From: Flavobacterium psychrophilum
Lineage (GTDB): Bacteria; Bacteroidota; Bacteroidia; Flavobacteriales; Flavobacteriaceae
Reading direction: 5' to 3'
Assembly (NCBI GenBank): GCA_945869365.1
Contig: CAMBOW010000006.1
Span: forward strand, 1 to 49,638
DNA: 49,638 nucleotides
Shown here one piece after another: positions 41,948 to 49,638 of the stretch (position 1 is its first letter; the number at the start of each line of letters is the position of its first letter). The notes beneath the pieces are model-generated. The model was given only the letters and a program-made list of their open reading frames with translations. It searched no databases and was not told the DNA's origin. A program made the position numbers and the translations under genes.

Positions 41948-42814
41948 ATGATCGCATCCTCCGAACTTATTCTCAACCCCGATGGCAGTGTATATCACCT
42001 GAATCTTCATCCTCAGGATATTGCGCACGATATTATTTTTGTAGGTGATCAGGATCGAGTAGAAAAAATTACCAAACATTTTTCGAGTATCGAATTCACT
42101 AAACAAAAACGGGAATTCAAAACCCAAACAGGAATCTATAACGGAAAACGCATAACGGTACTATCAACCGGAATTGGACCGGACAACATTGATATTGTGA
42201 TGAATGAATTGGATGCCTTGGTGAATATAGATTTGCAAATACGCCAACCCAAATCTGTTTTGACTGCATTGAATATCATTCGCATTGGCACCTCCGGTTC
42301 ATTACAAGCTGCTATTCCTTGTGACAGCATCGTGTTGAGCCAATATGGAATGGGTTTAGACAATATGCTTCGCTCCTATTTGATCGAGGAAATTTCAGAA
42401 AAAGACATCGAAGAAGCCTTCATCAGTCAAACCAATTGGGACCTTAAAAAGGGACGTCCGTATGTGGTGCGTGGTAGTGAATCCTTAGAAAAACAATTCG
42501 AAAGTGACCAACTTTTTAAAGGATTTACTGGCACTGCAGGCGGATTTTATGGACCTCAAGGTCGCGTGCTCCGCTTGGGAATTCAAGATCCGGATTTGAA
42601 CACCAAAATGGATCGTTTCGAATTTAAAGGCATTAAAATGACCAACCTCGAAATGGAAACAGCCGCAATTTATGGCTTAGGTAAACTACTCGGACACGAA
42701 TGCTTGTCTTTGAACGCCATTATTGCCAATCGCGCAACCGGAACTTTTAGTGAAGACCCTTATAAAACAGTCGATGCGTTGATTGTGTATGCGTTAAATA
42801 AATTGGCCGAATAA
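41948..42814 (+). CDS. Nucleoside phosphorylase, uridine phosphorylase-like
   Basis: The ATG at 41948 is chosen over a TTG three codons upstream. The 288-residue product has the nucleoside phosphorylase marks FVGDQDRVEKI (phosphate binding), IRIGTSGSLQAAIPCDSIVLS, GFYGPQGR, and TNLEMETAAIYGL, the base and ribose site. It cleaves a nucleoside with phosphate to give the free base and ribose 1-phosphate, probably uridine or a related pyrimidine nucleoside, in salvage. It has its own leader, containing AT repeats, and a 27-bp gap to the GNAT gene. The substrate base is not certain. Confidence 0.88.
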   Translation: MIASSELILNPDGSVYHLNLHPQDIAHDIIFVGDQDRVEKITKHFSSIEFTKQKREFKTQTGIYNGKRITVLSTGIGPDNIDIVMNELDALVNIDLQIRQPKSVLTALNIIRIGTSGSLQAAIPCDSIVLSQYGMGLDNMLRSYLIEEISEKDIEEAFISQTNWDLKKGRPYVVRGSESLEKQFESDQLFKGFTGTAGGFYGPQGRVLRLGIQDPDLNTKMDRFEFKGIKMTNLEMETAAIYGLGKLLGHECLSLNAIIANRATGTFSEDPYKTVDALIVYALNKLAE

Positions 42815-42841
42815 AATCAATTAATTCAATTCTAGCTATTT

Positions 42842-43381
42842 ATGCTTTTTGAACTTGAAACCAAACGCTTATTGCTTCGCCCATTCCTAACAGCTGATGC
42901 AGAAGTCCTATTTAAAATGGATTCAAATCCAAACGTACACCGCTACCTTTGGCAAAAACCAACTCAACAATTGGAAGAATCTAGATTACTCATCGAGTAT
43001 ATTCATAAACAATACGTCGAAAATAACATTGGCCGATTTGCCACCATTTTAAAAGACACCAATGAATTCATCGGTTGGACTGGGATTAAATACGTGAATG
43101 ATCACGTAGAAAATGGGCAAACCAATTTTTATGATTACGGGTATCGATTGAACGAAGCTTTTTGGGGGAAAGGTTATGCAACAGAAGCTTCAGAAGCTTG
43201 GTTGGACTATGGATTTGCACAAATGAATATACAAACCCTGCATGCCTTTACACATCATGCCAATGGCGCATCCAATCAGATTCTTTCTAAACTGGGAATG
43301 GAGTTTATAGAAGACTATATTGCCGCTGACGGCGTGAAATGGAACTGGTGGAAATTAAACAATAACCTAAAAAATGCGTAA
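42842..43381 (+). CDS. GNAT family N-acetyltransferase (RimJ/RimL type)
   Basis: The 179-residue protein starts FELETKRLLLRPF and has LNEAFWGKGYATEASEAWLDYG, where the RimJ-type acetyl-CoA-binding loop lies, and SNQILSKLGMEFIED near the end. Such enzymes acetylate protein N-termini or small amines. Nothing fixes the acceptor. Its stop overlaps the start of the next gene by 8 bp, so the two are translationally coupled. Confidence 0.87.
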   Translation: MLFELETKRLLLRPFLTADAEVLFKMDSNPNVHRYLWQKPTQQLEESRLLIEYIHKQYVENNIGRFATILKDTNEFIGWTGIKYVNDHVENGQTNFYDYGYRLNEAFWGKGYATEASEAWLDYGFAQMNIQTLHAFTHHANGASNQILSKLGMEFIEDYIAADGVKWNWWKLNNNLKNA

Positions 43382-44225
43382 GATAACCCTCGCTGGCGTC
43401 CCCGAGCATTTTAATTACCCCTGGATCCAGGCCATTGAATCAGGCTTGTTTCAGGAAATTGGCTTTGATGTACAATGGACTAACGTTCCCGAAGGAACTG
43501 GAAAATTAGACCAACTGCTTCGCGAAGGTTCTACCGATTTGGCCATTGTACTCACCGAAGGCATTTTGAAAGATATCAGTTTAGGGAATCCATCCGTGAT
43601 TGTACAAAAATATGTCGAATCGCCTTTGTTGTGGGGTATTCATGTGGCCGCAGATTCGCCTTATTATAGATTGGCTGATCTAGAAAATAAAACAGCAGCC
43701 ATTTCCAGAATTGGATCTGGATCACAACTCATGGCTTACGTCAATGCAAACAACCAAGGGTGGGATTCCCAAATTGAGTTTGAAATTGTGCACACCATAG
43801 ACGGTGCTGTTCAAGCATTAACTTCGCAAAAAGCCGACTATTTTATGTGGGAGCATTTCATGACCAAACCGCTGGTAGACCAAGGTGTATTTCGTAGTTT
43901 GGCCGACTGCCCTACTCCTTGGCCTTGTTTTGTGATTGCTGCACGAAAGGAATTTTTGGCAACACATACTCCCGAAGTAACACAATTACTAAAATTGATT
44001 AATTCCCAAACACAAGGCTTCAAAAAACAAGATCTTTTGGCTGAACGAATCGCAGAGCGGTATCAGTTGCAAGTAACCGACACCAAAATTTGGCTAGACA
44101 AAACAACTTGGTCTCAAGAAAATTTTAATGAATTGGAATTGAATACTATTCAGAACCAATTATTAGAGGTAAATATTCTAGATCATCCACTTAATTACAC
44201 CGACGTTATTAGAAGCCTTTATTAG
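43374..44225 (+). CDS. Solute-binding-fold protein without signal peptide
   Basis: The 283-residue protein has the two-lobed NMT1/THI5-like periplasmic binding fold, with VPEHFNYPWIQAIESGLFQE at the start, GIHVAADSPYYRLADLENKT (start of lobe II), RIGSGSQLMAYVNAN, and a Trp-Glu motif FMWEHFMTKPL. It differs from transporter subunits in having no signal peptide or lipobox, and no permease or ATPase gene is near. A cytosolic ligand-binding or enzyme role is therefore likely. It overlaps the GNAT gene by 8 bp and precedes a transglutaminase-like gene by 4 bp. The ligand is unknown. Confidence 0.8.
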   Translation: MRKITLAGVPEHFNYPWIQAIESGLFQEIGFDVQWTNVPEGTGKLDQLLREGSTDLAIVLTEGILKDISLGNPSVIVQKYVESPLLWGIHVAADSPYYRLADLENKTAAISRIGSGSQLMAYVNANNQGWDSQIEFEIVHTIDGAVQALTSQKADYFMWEHFMTKPLVDQGVFRSLADCPTPWPCFVIAARKEFLATHTPEVTQLLKLINSQTQGFKKQDLLAERIAERYQLQVTDTKIWLDKTTWSQENFNELELNTIQNQLLEVNILDHPLNYTDVIRSLY

Positions 44226-44229
44226 AACT

Positions 44230-45162
44230 ATGCAACTCAAAAAAAAATTAGAAAACTCCAAAATAAACAAGCAGTTTCAAGTACCTCAGCCTTGGAATGC
44301 ACTAATTATTTTGTTGTTAAATATACTCATCACGATTCCCCTGTTTATTATCGCACACAAAAACATCATCGAGTTCAACTGGCCCTATGAGCTAGACCAT
44401 ATTTTTTTGTTTATTGCAATATTGGCCATCAATCAGTTTATTTTGCATTTGCTCCGCACCATTTTAATTATAACCATTGGCTTGTATTTGATTGCTTTAT
44501 TCATTGGAAACTTAACGGATAATTATGGATTCAAGAGCATTTATGACGATTACAAATACATGTTGTTTGCACTGCAAGACAGTCCGCATCCTCAAGATAT
44601 TTTACTCAATAAATTATATCCATTCCCAGAAAAATCAGCCATTGTAAATGCCATCGAACACAATAAACCAGCTGTTCGAGATTTTGCACTCCGCGCTATT
44701 AATCGACATTTTAAAGAAGTTCCAGGATACGAAAAACACCGAAATATAATTCAGTGTTTTGCTATTTTTAAGGAAATAAACAGCCGTTGGAATTATGTGA
44801 GTGACCCCAAAAATGAAGAATACATTGCTAGAGCATCCGAGTCAATTGTATATTTGTCTGGAGATTGTGATGATCATTCGGTTTTAATGGCGGCTTGCAT
44901 TAAAGTTATTGGAGGAAATCCTAGACTGATACACACCGATGGCCATATTTATCCCGAGATTTGCATTGGTACCTTGGCCGATTTAGAAACGGTTAATTTT
45001 TTGATTAAAAAAGAATTGTTTGTCAAAGAATCACAAAACAAATCCATTCATTACCACCGGGATGAATACGGTCAAGTTTGGTTAAATATGGATTACACGG
45101 CCCTGTATCCCGGTGGTCCATTTTTGTTTGACACAATATTAGGCACGTTAAATTTAGATTAA
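44230..45162 (+). CDS. Membrane-anchored transglutaminase-like protein
   Basis: The 310-residue protein has two or three membrane helices (about 24-42, 55-74 and 77-95) and then a soluble domain. A papain-like Cys-His-Asp triad of the transglutaminase-like type is visible: C213 in LSGDCDDHSVLMAA, H239 in TDGHIYPE, and D288 in LNMDYTALYPG. In bacteria such domains are mostly proteases or peptide ligases. The domain's side of the membrane is not clear from the sequence. It lies 4 bp after the solute-binding-fold gene. Confidence 0.75.
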   Translation: MQLKKKLENSKINKQFQVPQPWNALIILLLNILITIPLFIIAHKNIIEFNWPYELDHIFLFIAILAINQFILHLLRTILIITIGLYLIALFIGNLTDNYGFKSIYDDYKYMLFALQDSPHPQDILLNKLYPFPEKSAIVNAIEHNKPAVRDFALRAINRHFKEVPGYEKHRNIIQCFAIFKEINSRWNYVSDPKNEEYIARASESIVYLSGDCDDHSVLMAACIKVIGGNPRLIHTDGHIYPEICIGTLADLETVNFLIKKELFVKESQNKSIHYHRDEYGQVWLNMDYTALYPGGPFLFDTILGTLNLD

Positions 45163-45194
45163 TTAGGCTATATTAGCTTTTAAAATTTACTGTT

Positions 45195-45755
45195 ATGAAT
45201 AAATACTTTTTACTGTTTTTAATTTGCTTTTCGGCTGCTGCACAAGATCAGCCTGCTATGAAACACCACGAAATTCGAACCAATGTATTGGGGACAATTA
45301 GTCAAGGAAACTACAATTTGAGTATTGAAAAGCAAACAGCTGGCAGTTTTAGTTATGGCTTAGGTGGTTCAATTACGCAAAGTTCGTCGCAAAAAGATGC
45401 CTATGAGACCGGCAACAAAAGCAATTTACCGGTTTGGGACATTACTCCTTTTGTGCGCTATAAATTATCAAAAAGCCTTCGCTCGTATTATTTTGCCGAA
45501 GCCTTTTCGTCCCTCAACCACGGAAAATACAAAGACATTATCCGCAATACCGATGCAGCCAATAATGCTGTTTATATCGTAGAAAAAGGCAAATACACCA
45601 GCTTGGCACTAGGCGGAAGTTTGGGATACAAATTTGTAATCAAACAAGTATTTGTGTTGGAGTTTCTGGTAGGTTTTGGATCAAATTTACTCGATACAAA
45701 GAAAAGTCCCGATGTCGTTTCTCGCGTTGGTTTAAGTATAGGTTATCAATTTTAA
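45195..45755 (+). CDS. Small outer-membrane beta-barrel protein
   Basis: The 186-residue protein has a signal peptide (about 1-17, MNKYFLLFLICFSAAAQ). The rest shows alternating hydrophobic strands, such as FSYGLGGSITQSSS, VWDITPFVRYKL and LALGGSLGYKFV, and ends with GLSIGYQF, an aromatic terminus typical of outer-membrane barrels. An eight-strand barrel is likely. I do not recognise a specific family. It lies 11 bp before the lipoprotein gene and is probably cotranscribed with it. Confidence 0.72.
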   Translation: MNKYFLLFLICFSAAAQDQPAMKHHEIRTNVLGTISQGNYNLSIEKQTAGSFSYGLGGSITQSSSQKDAYETGNKSNLPVWDITPFVRYKLSKSLRSYYFAEAFSSLNHGKYKDIIRNTDAANNAVYIVEKGKYTSLALGGSLGYKFVIKQVFVLEFLVGFGSNLLDTKKSPDVVSRVGLSIGYQF

Positions 45756-45766
45756 GACAAGAAAAC

Positions 45767-46357
45767 ATGAAAAAAATACCGTATATAGGTTTTGCACTCC
45801 TAAGTTTTGTGCTTTTAGAAGCTTGTTCAAATAAGGACAGTGAATTTTTTAACGAAGTCACCATTCAAGTTCCCAATCAATTGGTTATTGACACCCAAAG
45901 CAGTTACACTACACAAGATACGCTTTGGATGCATACCGCTTTCTCCCGTTATCTCCCCGAAGAAAATTTCACCAATTTACTTGATGTGTACCAAAGCAGT
46001 GGTCAAGCAGCTGGTTTTCAGTTTGCTTTTATTTTAGAAAAAAAAGCAACTAACGGCACGTGGGAGTTCTATGCGTTGAGCAATAATCTACTAAAAGAAT
46101 TGGGTGATGTCCAACAATACGATGGATACTATACCGGATTAAGTGTTTATAACGAAACCGCGAAAACATACGATTTTCGAAGTGGTTTAAAACTCACGGA
46201 GGCCGGCGAATACCGAATTAATTTTGGCTACGAATCACTGATCAATCGCGCAGTAATTTTACGATCACTTAGCCAAGCCAACAATTTGGTTGTGAATATT
46301 CGTTCTACAGTTCAAGCCCTTGATGCCAGCGGGTATTATTCGTTTACAGTAAACTAA
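45767..46357 (+). CDS. Lipoprotein of unknown function
   Basis: The 196-residue product has a lipoprotein signal ending LLEAC, with C20 as the expected lipid-modified residue. The mature part is rich in beta structure and Tyr/Thr/Asn. I considered the gliding-motility lipoprotein GldH, which is also a small lipoprotein, but the sequence does not fit what I remember of it. The gene sits directly after an outer-membrane barrel gene. Its TAA stop is immediately followed by the TTA stop of the convergent ung gene. Confidence 0.7.
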   Translation: MKKIPYIGFALLSFVLLEACSNKDSEFFNEVTIQVPNQLVIDTQSSYTTQDTLWMHTAFSRYLPEENFTNLLDVYQSSGQAAGFQFAFILEKKATNGTWEFYALSNNLLKELGDVQQYDGYYTGLSVYNETAKTYDFRSGLKLTEAGEYRINFGYESLINRAVILRSLSQANNLVVNIRSTVQALDASGYYSFTVN

Positions 46358-47026
46358 TTACCAGTTAATCTCCGTTTTTTGGTGAGCCGCTAAGTAGGAA
46401 TTGGCTTGACTAAAATGTTTATTCCCAAACCATTTCCCTTGATTGGCACTCATCGGTGAAGGATGCCCGCATTCGAGAACGAGGTGTTTGGAGCGATCAA
46501 TTCGATTTCCTTTTTGCTGAGCAAAGTTCCCCCACAATAGAAAGACCAGATTTTCTTTTTGGCCTGACAAAACATTAATTACCGCCGAGGTAAATTCTTG
46601 CCAACCTAATTTGCCATGGCTGTTGGGTTTGTTTTTTTCTACGCTAAGTGTTGCATTCAATAACAAAACCCCTTGATTGGCCCAATGCGATAGATTGCCC
46701 GAGTTGGGCAAAAGCAGTCGGTCTAAATCAGTGGCAATTTCCCGGTAAATGTTTCGTAACGAAGGTGGAATTTTTATGCCGTCGGGCACCGAAAAACTTA
46801 ATCCGTGTGCTTCGCCTGGTCCGTGATAGGGATCTTGTCCTAAAATCACCACTTGGGTTTGGGCAAACGAACAGCGTTCAAATGCCTGAAATAGTTTCGT
46901 TTGTGGAGGATAACACAGCTGCTGCGCATAGGCATTTTCTACCTTTTGCATGAGTTGAGCAAAGTAGTCTTTTTGCATTTCGATTGCTAAGGCTTGTTGC
47001 CAGGATGGCTCGTTGATGTAGGGCAT
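46358..47026 (-). CDS. ung: Uracil-DNA glycosylase
   Basis: The 222-residue protein is a typical family 1 enzyme. The water-activating loop is GQDPYH at 63-68, followed by GPGEAHGLSFSV. LLLNATLSVEKNKPNSHGK holds the uracil-binding Asn, and GHPSPMSANQG is the DNA-intercalation loop in its usual place. It removes uracil from DNA at the start of base-excision repair. The gene is divergent from mutS2, another DNA-repair type gene, with an 82-bp spacer. Confidence 0.96.
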   Translation of the reverse strand: MPYINEPSWQQALAIEMQKDYFAQLMQKVENAYAQQLCYPPQTKLFQAFERCSFAQTQVVILGQDPYHGPGEAHGLSFSVPDGIKIPPSLRNIYREIATDLDRLLLPNSGNLSHWANQGVLLLNATLSVEKNKPNSHGKLGWQEFTSAVINVLSGQKENLVFLLWGNFAQQKGNRIDRSKHLVLECGHPSPMSANQGKWFGNKHFSQANSYLAAHQKTEINW

Positions 47027-47079
47027 AAATCAGTTTGAAAACCAAAGGTAATTAATTCCCTATACAATCAAATTATAGC

Positions 47080-47087
47080 TACTTTTG
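47080..47087 (+). promoter_or_regulatory. Possible -7 box for mutS2
   Basis: TACTTTTG fits TAnnTTTG and lies 21 bp before the ATG at 47109. No clear -33 TTTG is seen at the usual distance. Confidence 0.35.
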
Positions 47088-47108
47088 TGTGGCAATTTTA
47101 AAACTGCT

Positions 47109-49268
47109 ATGAATCGAATTACCGATAAAACACTACAGGATTTACAGTTTCCAACGGTATTAGAAACCGTTTCTAGCTATTGCAATACCGATTTGGGCGC
47201 TACCAAGGCCTTGGGTATTTTGCCTATAGAAGACCAAGCTACTTTGCTTTTGTCACTCAACCAAACTACAGAATACCTGTCGTCGTTTCAAAACAACAAC
47301 GCCATACCCAATCACGGCTTTGAGTCGATTGCACATGAAATTCAATTTCTAGGGATCGAGGACAGCTCTTTGGAAGTAGGTAGTTTCAGAAAAATAGCGC
47401 AGCTGTCGGCCACAGTCAACGTATTGTTGCAGTTCTTCAAAAAATTTACCGACTACTACCCGAATCTCTATATTCGAACCGAACAAGTTGAATTTACCAA
47501 AGATATCATCCATCAAATAGAACAAGTGGTGGATAAATATGGCGAAATCAAAGACAACGCTTCCCCCGATTTGCTCAACATTCGACGCGACATGCAAGTG
47601 GTGCGTGGAAAAGTAAATCAGAGTTTTGGGTCAGCTTTAAGCCAATACAATGGCTTAGGCTATTTGGACGAAATTAAGGAAAGCTTTGTGCAAAATAGAC
47701 GCGTATTGGCTGTAATGGCGATGTACCGACGCAAAGTAAAAGGATCAATTTTGGGCAGTTCCAAAACGGGTAGTATTGCCTACATTGAGCCCGAAGCTAC
47801 CTTGCGGTATTCGCGCGAATTGAGTGTGCTGGAATACGAAGAACAAGAAGAACTCACCCGCATTTTGAAGCAACTCACCAACGGGATTCGACCGTTTTTA
47901 TGCCTGTTAATTGCCTACCAAGAGCTATTGAGCGACGTGGATGTGATAGCAGCCAAAGCCAAATATGCGTTGAAAATAAATGGTATTATGCCCCAAATTA
48001 CCACCAACAGAAGGATGTATTTTCGGGATGCCTTTCACCCTATTTTGTATGTGACCAATTTGGCCGAAAAGCAAATTACCTATCCGCAAACCTTTGAATT
48101 GGGAAAAGACAGCCGCATCATTGTGATCTCTGGTCCTAATGCGGGCGGGAAAACCATCTCATTAAAAACCGTAGGGCTGCTGCAATTGATGTTGCAATCG
48201 GGGCTTTTAATCCCGGTGCACGAACGCAGTGAAACTTTTTTGTTTGATCGGATTTTGACTGATATTGGTGACAATCAATCCATTGAAAATCATCTCAGCA
48301 CCTACAGTTACCGACTAAAGAACATGAATTACTTTTTAAAGAAGTGCAACGCCAAAACCCTTTTTCTCATTGACGAATTTGGTACCGGCTCTGATCCAGA
48401 ATTGGGTGGAGCCTTGGCCGAAGTGTTTCTAGAAGAGTTCTACCACCGCGAATCCTTTGGAATTATTACCACGCATTATGCCAACTTGAAAATATTGGCC
48501 AACGAGTTGCCTTGTGCACAAAATGCCAACATGCTCTTTGATGAAAAATCATTGGAACCTTTATATAAACTAGTTTTGGGCCAAGCCGGTAGTTCGTTTA
48601 CTTTTGAGGTAGCGCAAAAAAATGGCATTCCATTTGGTTTAATCAATAGAGCAAAAAAGAAGATTGAGGGTGGCAAAGTACGTTTTGATAAAACCATTGC
48701 CACGATGCAAAAAGAGCGCTCCAAAATGGAAAAAACTTCGCAGAATTTAAAAGAAGAAGAAATAAAGGTGCGCGAAGAAAGCAAGAAAATGGAAATCATC
48801 AATGCCAAGATCAAGACCAAATTGGAAAGCTACCAGGAATTGTATGACAGCAACCAGCGCTTGATTTATATGGGACAAAAAATGGATGATGTGGCCGAAA
48901 AATATTTCAATTCCAAAAACAAGAAAGACCTGATTGGCGAATTGTTGAAAATAGTGGAAGTTGAAAATTCAAAACGAAAAAAAGCCACAGTCAAAGAAGT
49001 TCAGCAAAAACAAGCCATTCAGAAGGAAATTGTAAAAGAAGTTACGGTAAAAGTGGAAGCCATTCGCCAAGAAAAGAAAGAAAAGAAAGTGAAAGCCATT
49101 GTTCCCGAAAAACCAAAACCAGTACTAAAAGTGGGCGATCGCGTGCGCATGATAGATGGAAAAGCCGTTGGAACAATTGATAAAATTGAAAAAACTAAAG
49201 CAATTGTAAATTATGGTGTTTTTACCTCTACTGTAAATATCAGTCAATTAGAATATGTTCAACCCTAA
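47109..49268 (+). CDS. mutS2: MutS2-family ATPase (endonuclease MutS2-like, no Smr domain)
   Basis: The ATG at 47109 (MNRITDKTLQ) is chosen over a TTG eight codons upstream. The 719-residue protein has the MutS2 core, with the Walker A ISGPNAGGKTISLKT (about 339-353), Walker B LFLIDEFGTGSDPELGGALAE (about 417), and TTHYANLKIL. A long coiled coil of Lys and Glu follows (about 525-670). It ends with a small beta domain (KVGDRVRMIDGKAVGTI) and no Smr nuclease domain. MutS2 proteins act on branched DNA or on collided ribosomes in other bacteria. The stop overlaps the next ATG by one base (TAATG), so the lack of an Smr domain is not due to a local frameshift. Confidence 0.9.
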   Translation: MNRITDKTLQDLQFPTVLETVSSYCNTDLGATKALGILPIEDQATLLLSLNQTTEYLSSFQNNNAIPNHGFESIAHEIQFLGIEDSSLEVGSFRKIAQLSATVNVLLQFFKKFTDYYPNLYIRTEQVEFTKDIIHQIEQVVDKYGEIKDNASPDLLNIRRDMQVVRGKVNQSFGSALSQYNGLGYLDEIKESFVQNRRVLAVMAMYRRKVKGSILGSSKTGSIAYIEPEATLRYSRELSVLEYEEQEELTRILKQLTNGIRPFLCLLIAYQELLSDVDVIAAKAKYALKINGIMPQITTNRRMYFRDAFHPILYVTNLAEKQITYPQTFELGKDSRIIVISGPNAGGKTISLKTVGLLQLMLQSGLLIPVHERSETFLFDRILTDIGDNQSIENHLSTYSYRLKNMNYFLKKCNAKTLFLIDEFGTGSDPELGGALAEVFLEEFYHRESFGIITTHYANLKILANELPCAQNANMLFDEKSLEPLYKLVLGQAGSSFTFEVAQKNGIPFGLINRAKKKIEGGKVRFDKTIATMQKERSKMEKTSQNLKEEEIKVREESKKMEIINAKIKTKLESYQELYDSNQRLIYMGQKMDDVAEKYFNSKNKKDLIGELLKIVEVENSKRKKATVKEVQQKQAIQKEIVKEVTVKVEAIRQEKKEKKVKAIVPEKPKPVLKVGDRVRMIDGKAVGTIDKIEKTKAIVNYGVFTSTVNISQLEYVQP

Positions 49269-49638
49269 TGGAACAGCTGCCTCCCGATAAAATTATAGTG
49301 CTTTATGACGGCGAATGTGGTTTGTGTAATCGGGCTGTTCGATTGCTTTTGCGTGAAGATCCCGAAGATCATTTTAGGTTTGTTTCTCAACAAGCAGCAC
49401 TTGGAAAATCAATTTTAGCACATATTGGGTATTCCTCACAATCGCTAGATTCTATAGTAGTTTATCACCCCAATTTGGCGTATTATATCCAATCAGAAGC
49501 GGTGTTTTATGTTTGTAAACACGGTTCTAATAAGCTAAAGTTGGCCTTAGTCTTTCAGGTATTTCCTGGGTTTATGCTGAATTTCATGTACAGTTATGTA
49601 GCCAAAAAAAGGTACAGCTGGTTTGGTAAACATGATCA
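49268..49638 (+). CDS. DUF393 thiol-disulfide-like protein (partial, runs off window end)
   Basis: The ATG at 49268 shares its A with the mutS2 stop (TAATG). The frame is open for 123 codons to the window end without a stop. IVLYDGECGLCNRAVRLLL near the N-terminus is the DUF393 signature, with a CxxC (CGLC) like that of thioredoxin-fold proteins. The KKRYSWFGK stretch near the end also fits the family. A redox role is often proposed for DUF393 but is not proven. Translation is coupled to mutS2. Confidence 0.85.
   Translation, partial: MEQLPPDKIIVLYDGECGLCNRAVRLLLREDPEDHFRFVSQQAALGKSILAHIGYSSQSLDSIVVYHPNLAYYIQSEAVFYVCKHGSNKLKLALVFQVFPGFMLNFMYSYVAKKRYSWFGKHD

Noticed and set aside
43374-44225. 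ABC transporter substrate-binding lipoprotein
   Set aside because: There is no signal peptide or lipobox, and no permease or ATPase gene is near.
45767-46357. Gliding-motility lipoprotein GldH
   Set aside because: Only the small size and lipobox agree. The mature sequence does not match what I know of GldH, so I left it as an unknown lipoprotein.
47109-49268. MutS2 truncated by mutation because the Smr domain is missing
   Set aside because: The stop overlaps the next start codon (TAATG), and homologues I know from this phylum commonly end the same way, so this is the normal form.

Overview
The window is from a member of the Bacteroidota, most likely a Flavobacterium-like Flavobacteriia. This rests on low GC, many secreted proteins ending in type IX secretion (T9SS) sorting domains of types A and B, TAnnTTTG promoter boxes, a MutS2 without an Smr domain, and the general protein style. 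I recognised no tRNA, rRNA, CRISPR array, transposase or prophage gene.

Layout. 1-6210 (minus strand): four tightly spaced genes for secreted proteins: CotH-kinase/lamin-tail, YHYH, aryl-sulfate sulfotransferase-like, and a second YHYH cut by the window edge. Between two of them lies a dead copy of the start of a YHYH gene, which shows that a T9SS sorting-domain segment was copied between neighbours. 6325-9344 (minus): five overlapping genes: an ECF sigma factor, a short one-helix putative anti-sigma factor, a CnrX/CpxP-like sensor, an MbnP-like protein and an MbnH/MauG-like diheme enzyme. I read this as a candidate metal-responsive system. 9507-19103: fabG, a large VWA-like membrane protein, an LTA-synthase-like sulfatase, a DUF2231-like membrane protein, an OmpA-family protein, two small conserved proteins and a DEAH helicase. 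19104-19557 is an AT-rich gap with short repeats.

19558-24030: a cNMP/CBS/DUF294 signalling protein and a DnaQ-fold protein that has lost its catalytic acids, convergent with acetyl-CoA synthetase. 24170-33336 (plus): a nine-gene aromatic catabolic cluster comprising a flavin reductase, a CoA-ester monooxygenase/old-yellow-enzyme fusion, a 2-aminobenzoate-CoA-ligase-like enzyme, a hot-dog thioesterase, a nitrilase-superfamily hydrolase, a gentisate-type bicupin dioxygenase, a fumarylacetoacetate-hydrolase-family enzyme and a NicE-like maleate isomerase (with the thioesterase and nitrilase separated by repeat-rich DNA). Every gene would be used if anthranilate is activated to its CoA ester, hydroxylated at C5, released, ring-cleaved to an amide analogue of maleylpyruvate, split to pyruvate plus maleamate, deamidated to maleate and isomerised to fumarate. 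A salicylate/gentisate route is the main alternative.

33338-40337 (minus): a fused branched-chain 2-oxoacid dehydrogenase E1 and, 10 bp downstream, a 1669-residue repetitive surface protein with a T9SS type B domain. 40509-49638: a 2OG-Fe(II) oxygenase, SUI1-like factor, nucleoside phosphorylase, GNAT acetyltransferase, a solute-binding-fold protein without a signal peptide, a transglutaminase-like membrane protein, an outer-membrane barrel, a lipoprotein, uracil-DNA glycosylase, MutS2 and the start of a DUF393 protein.
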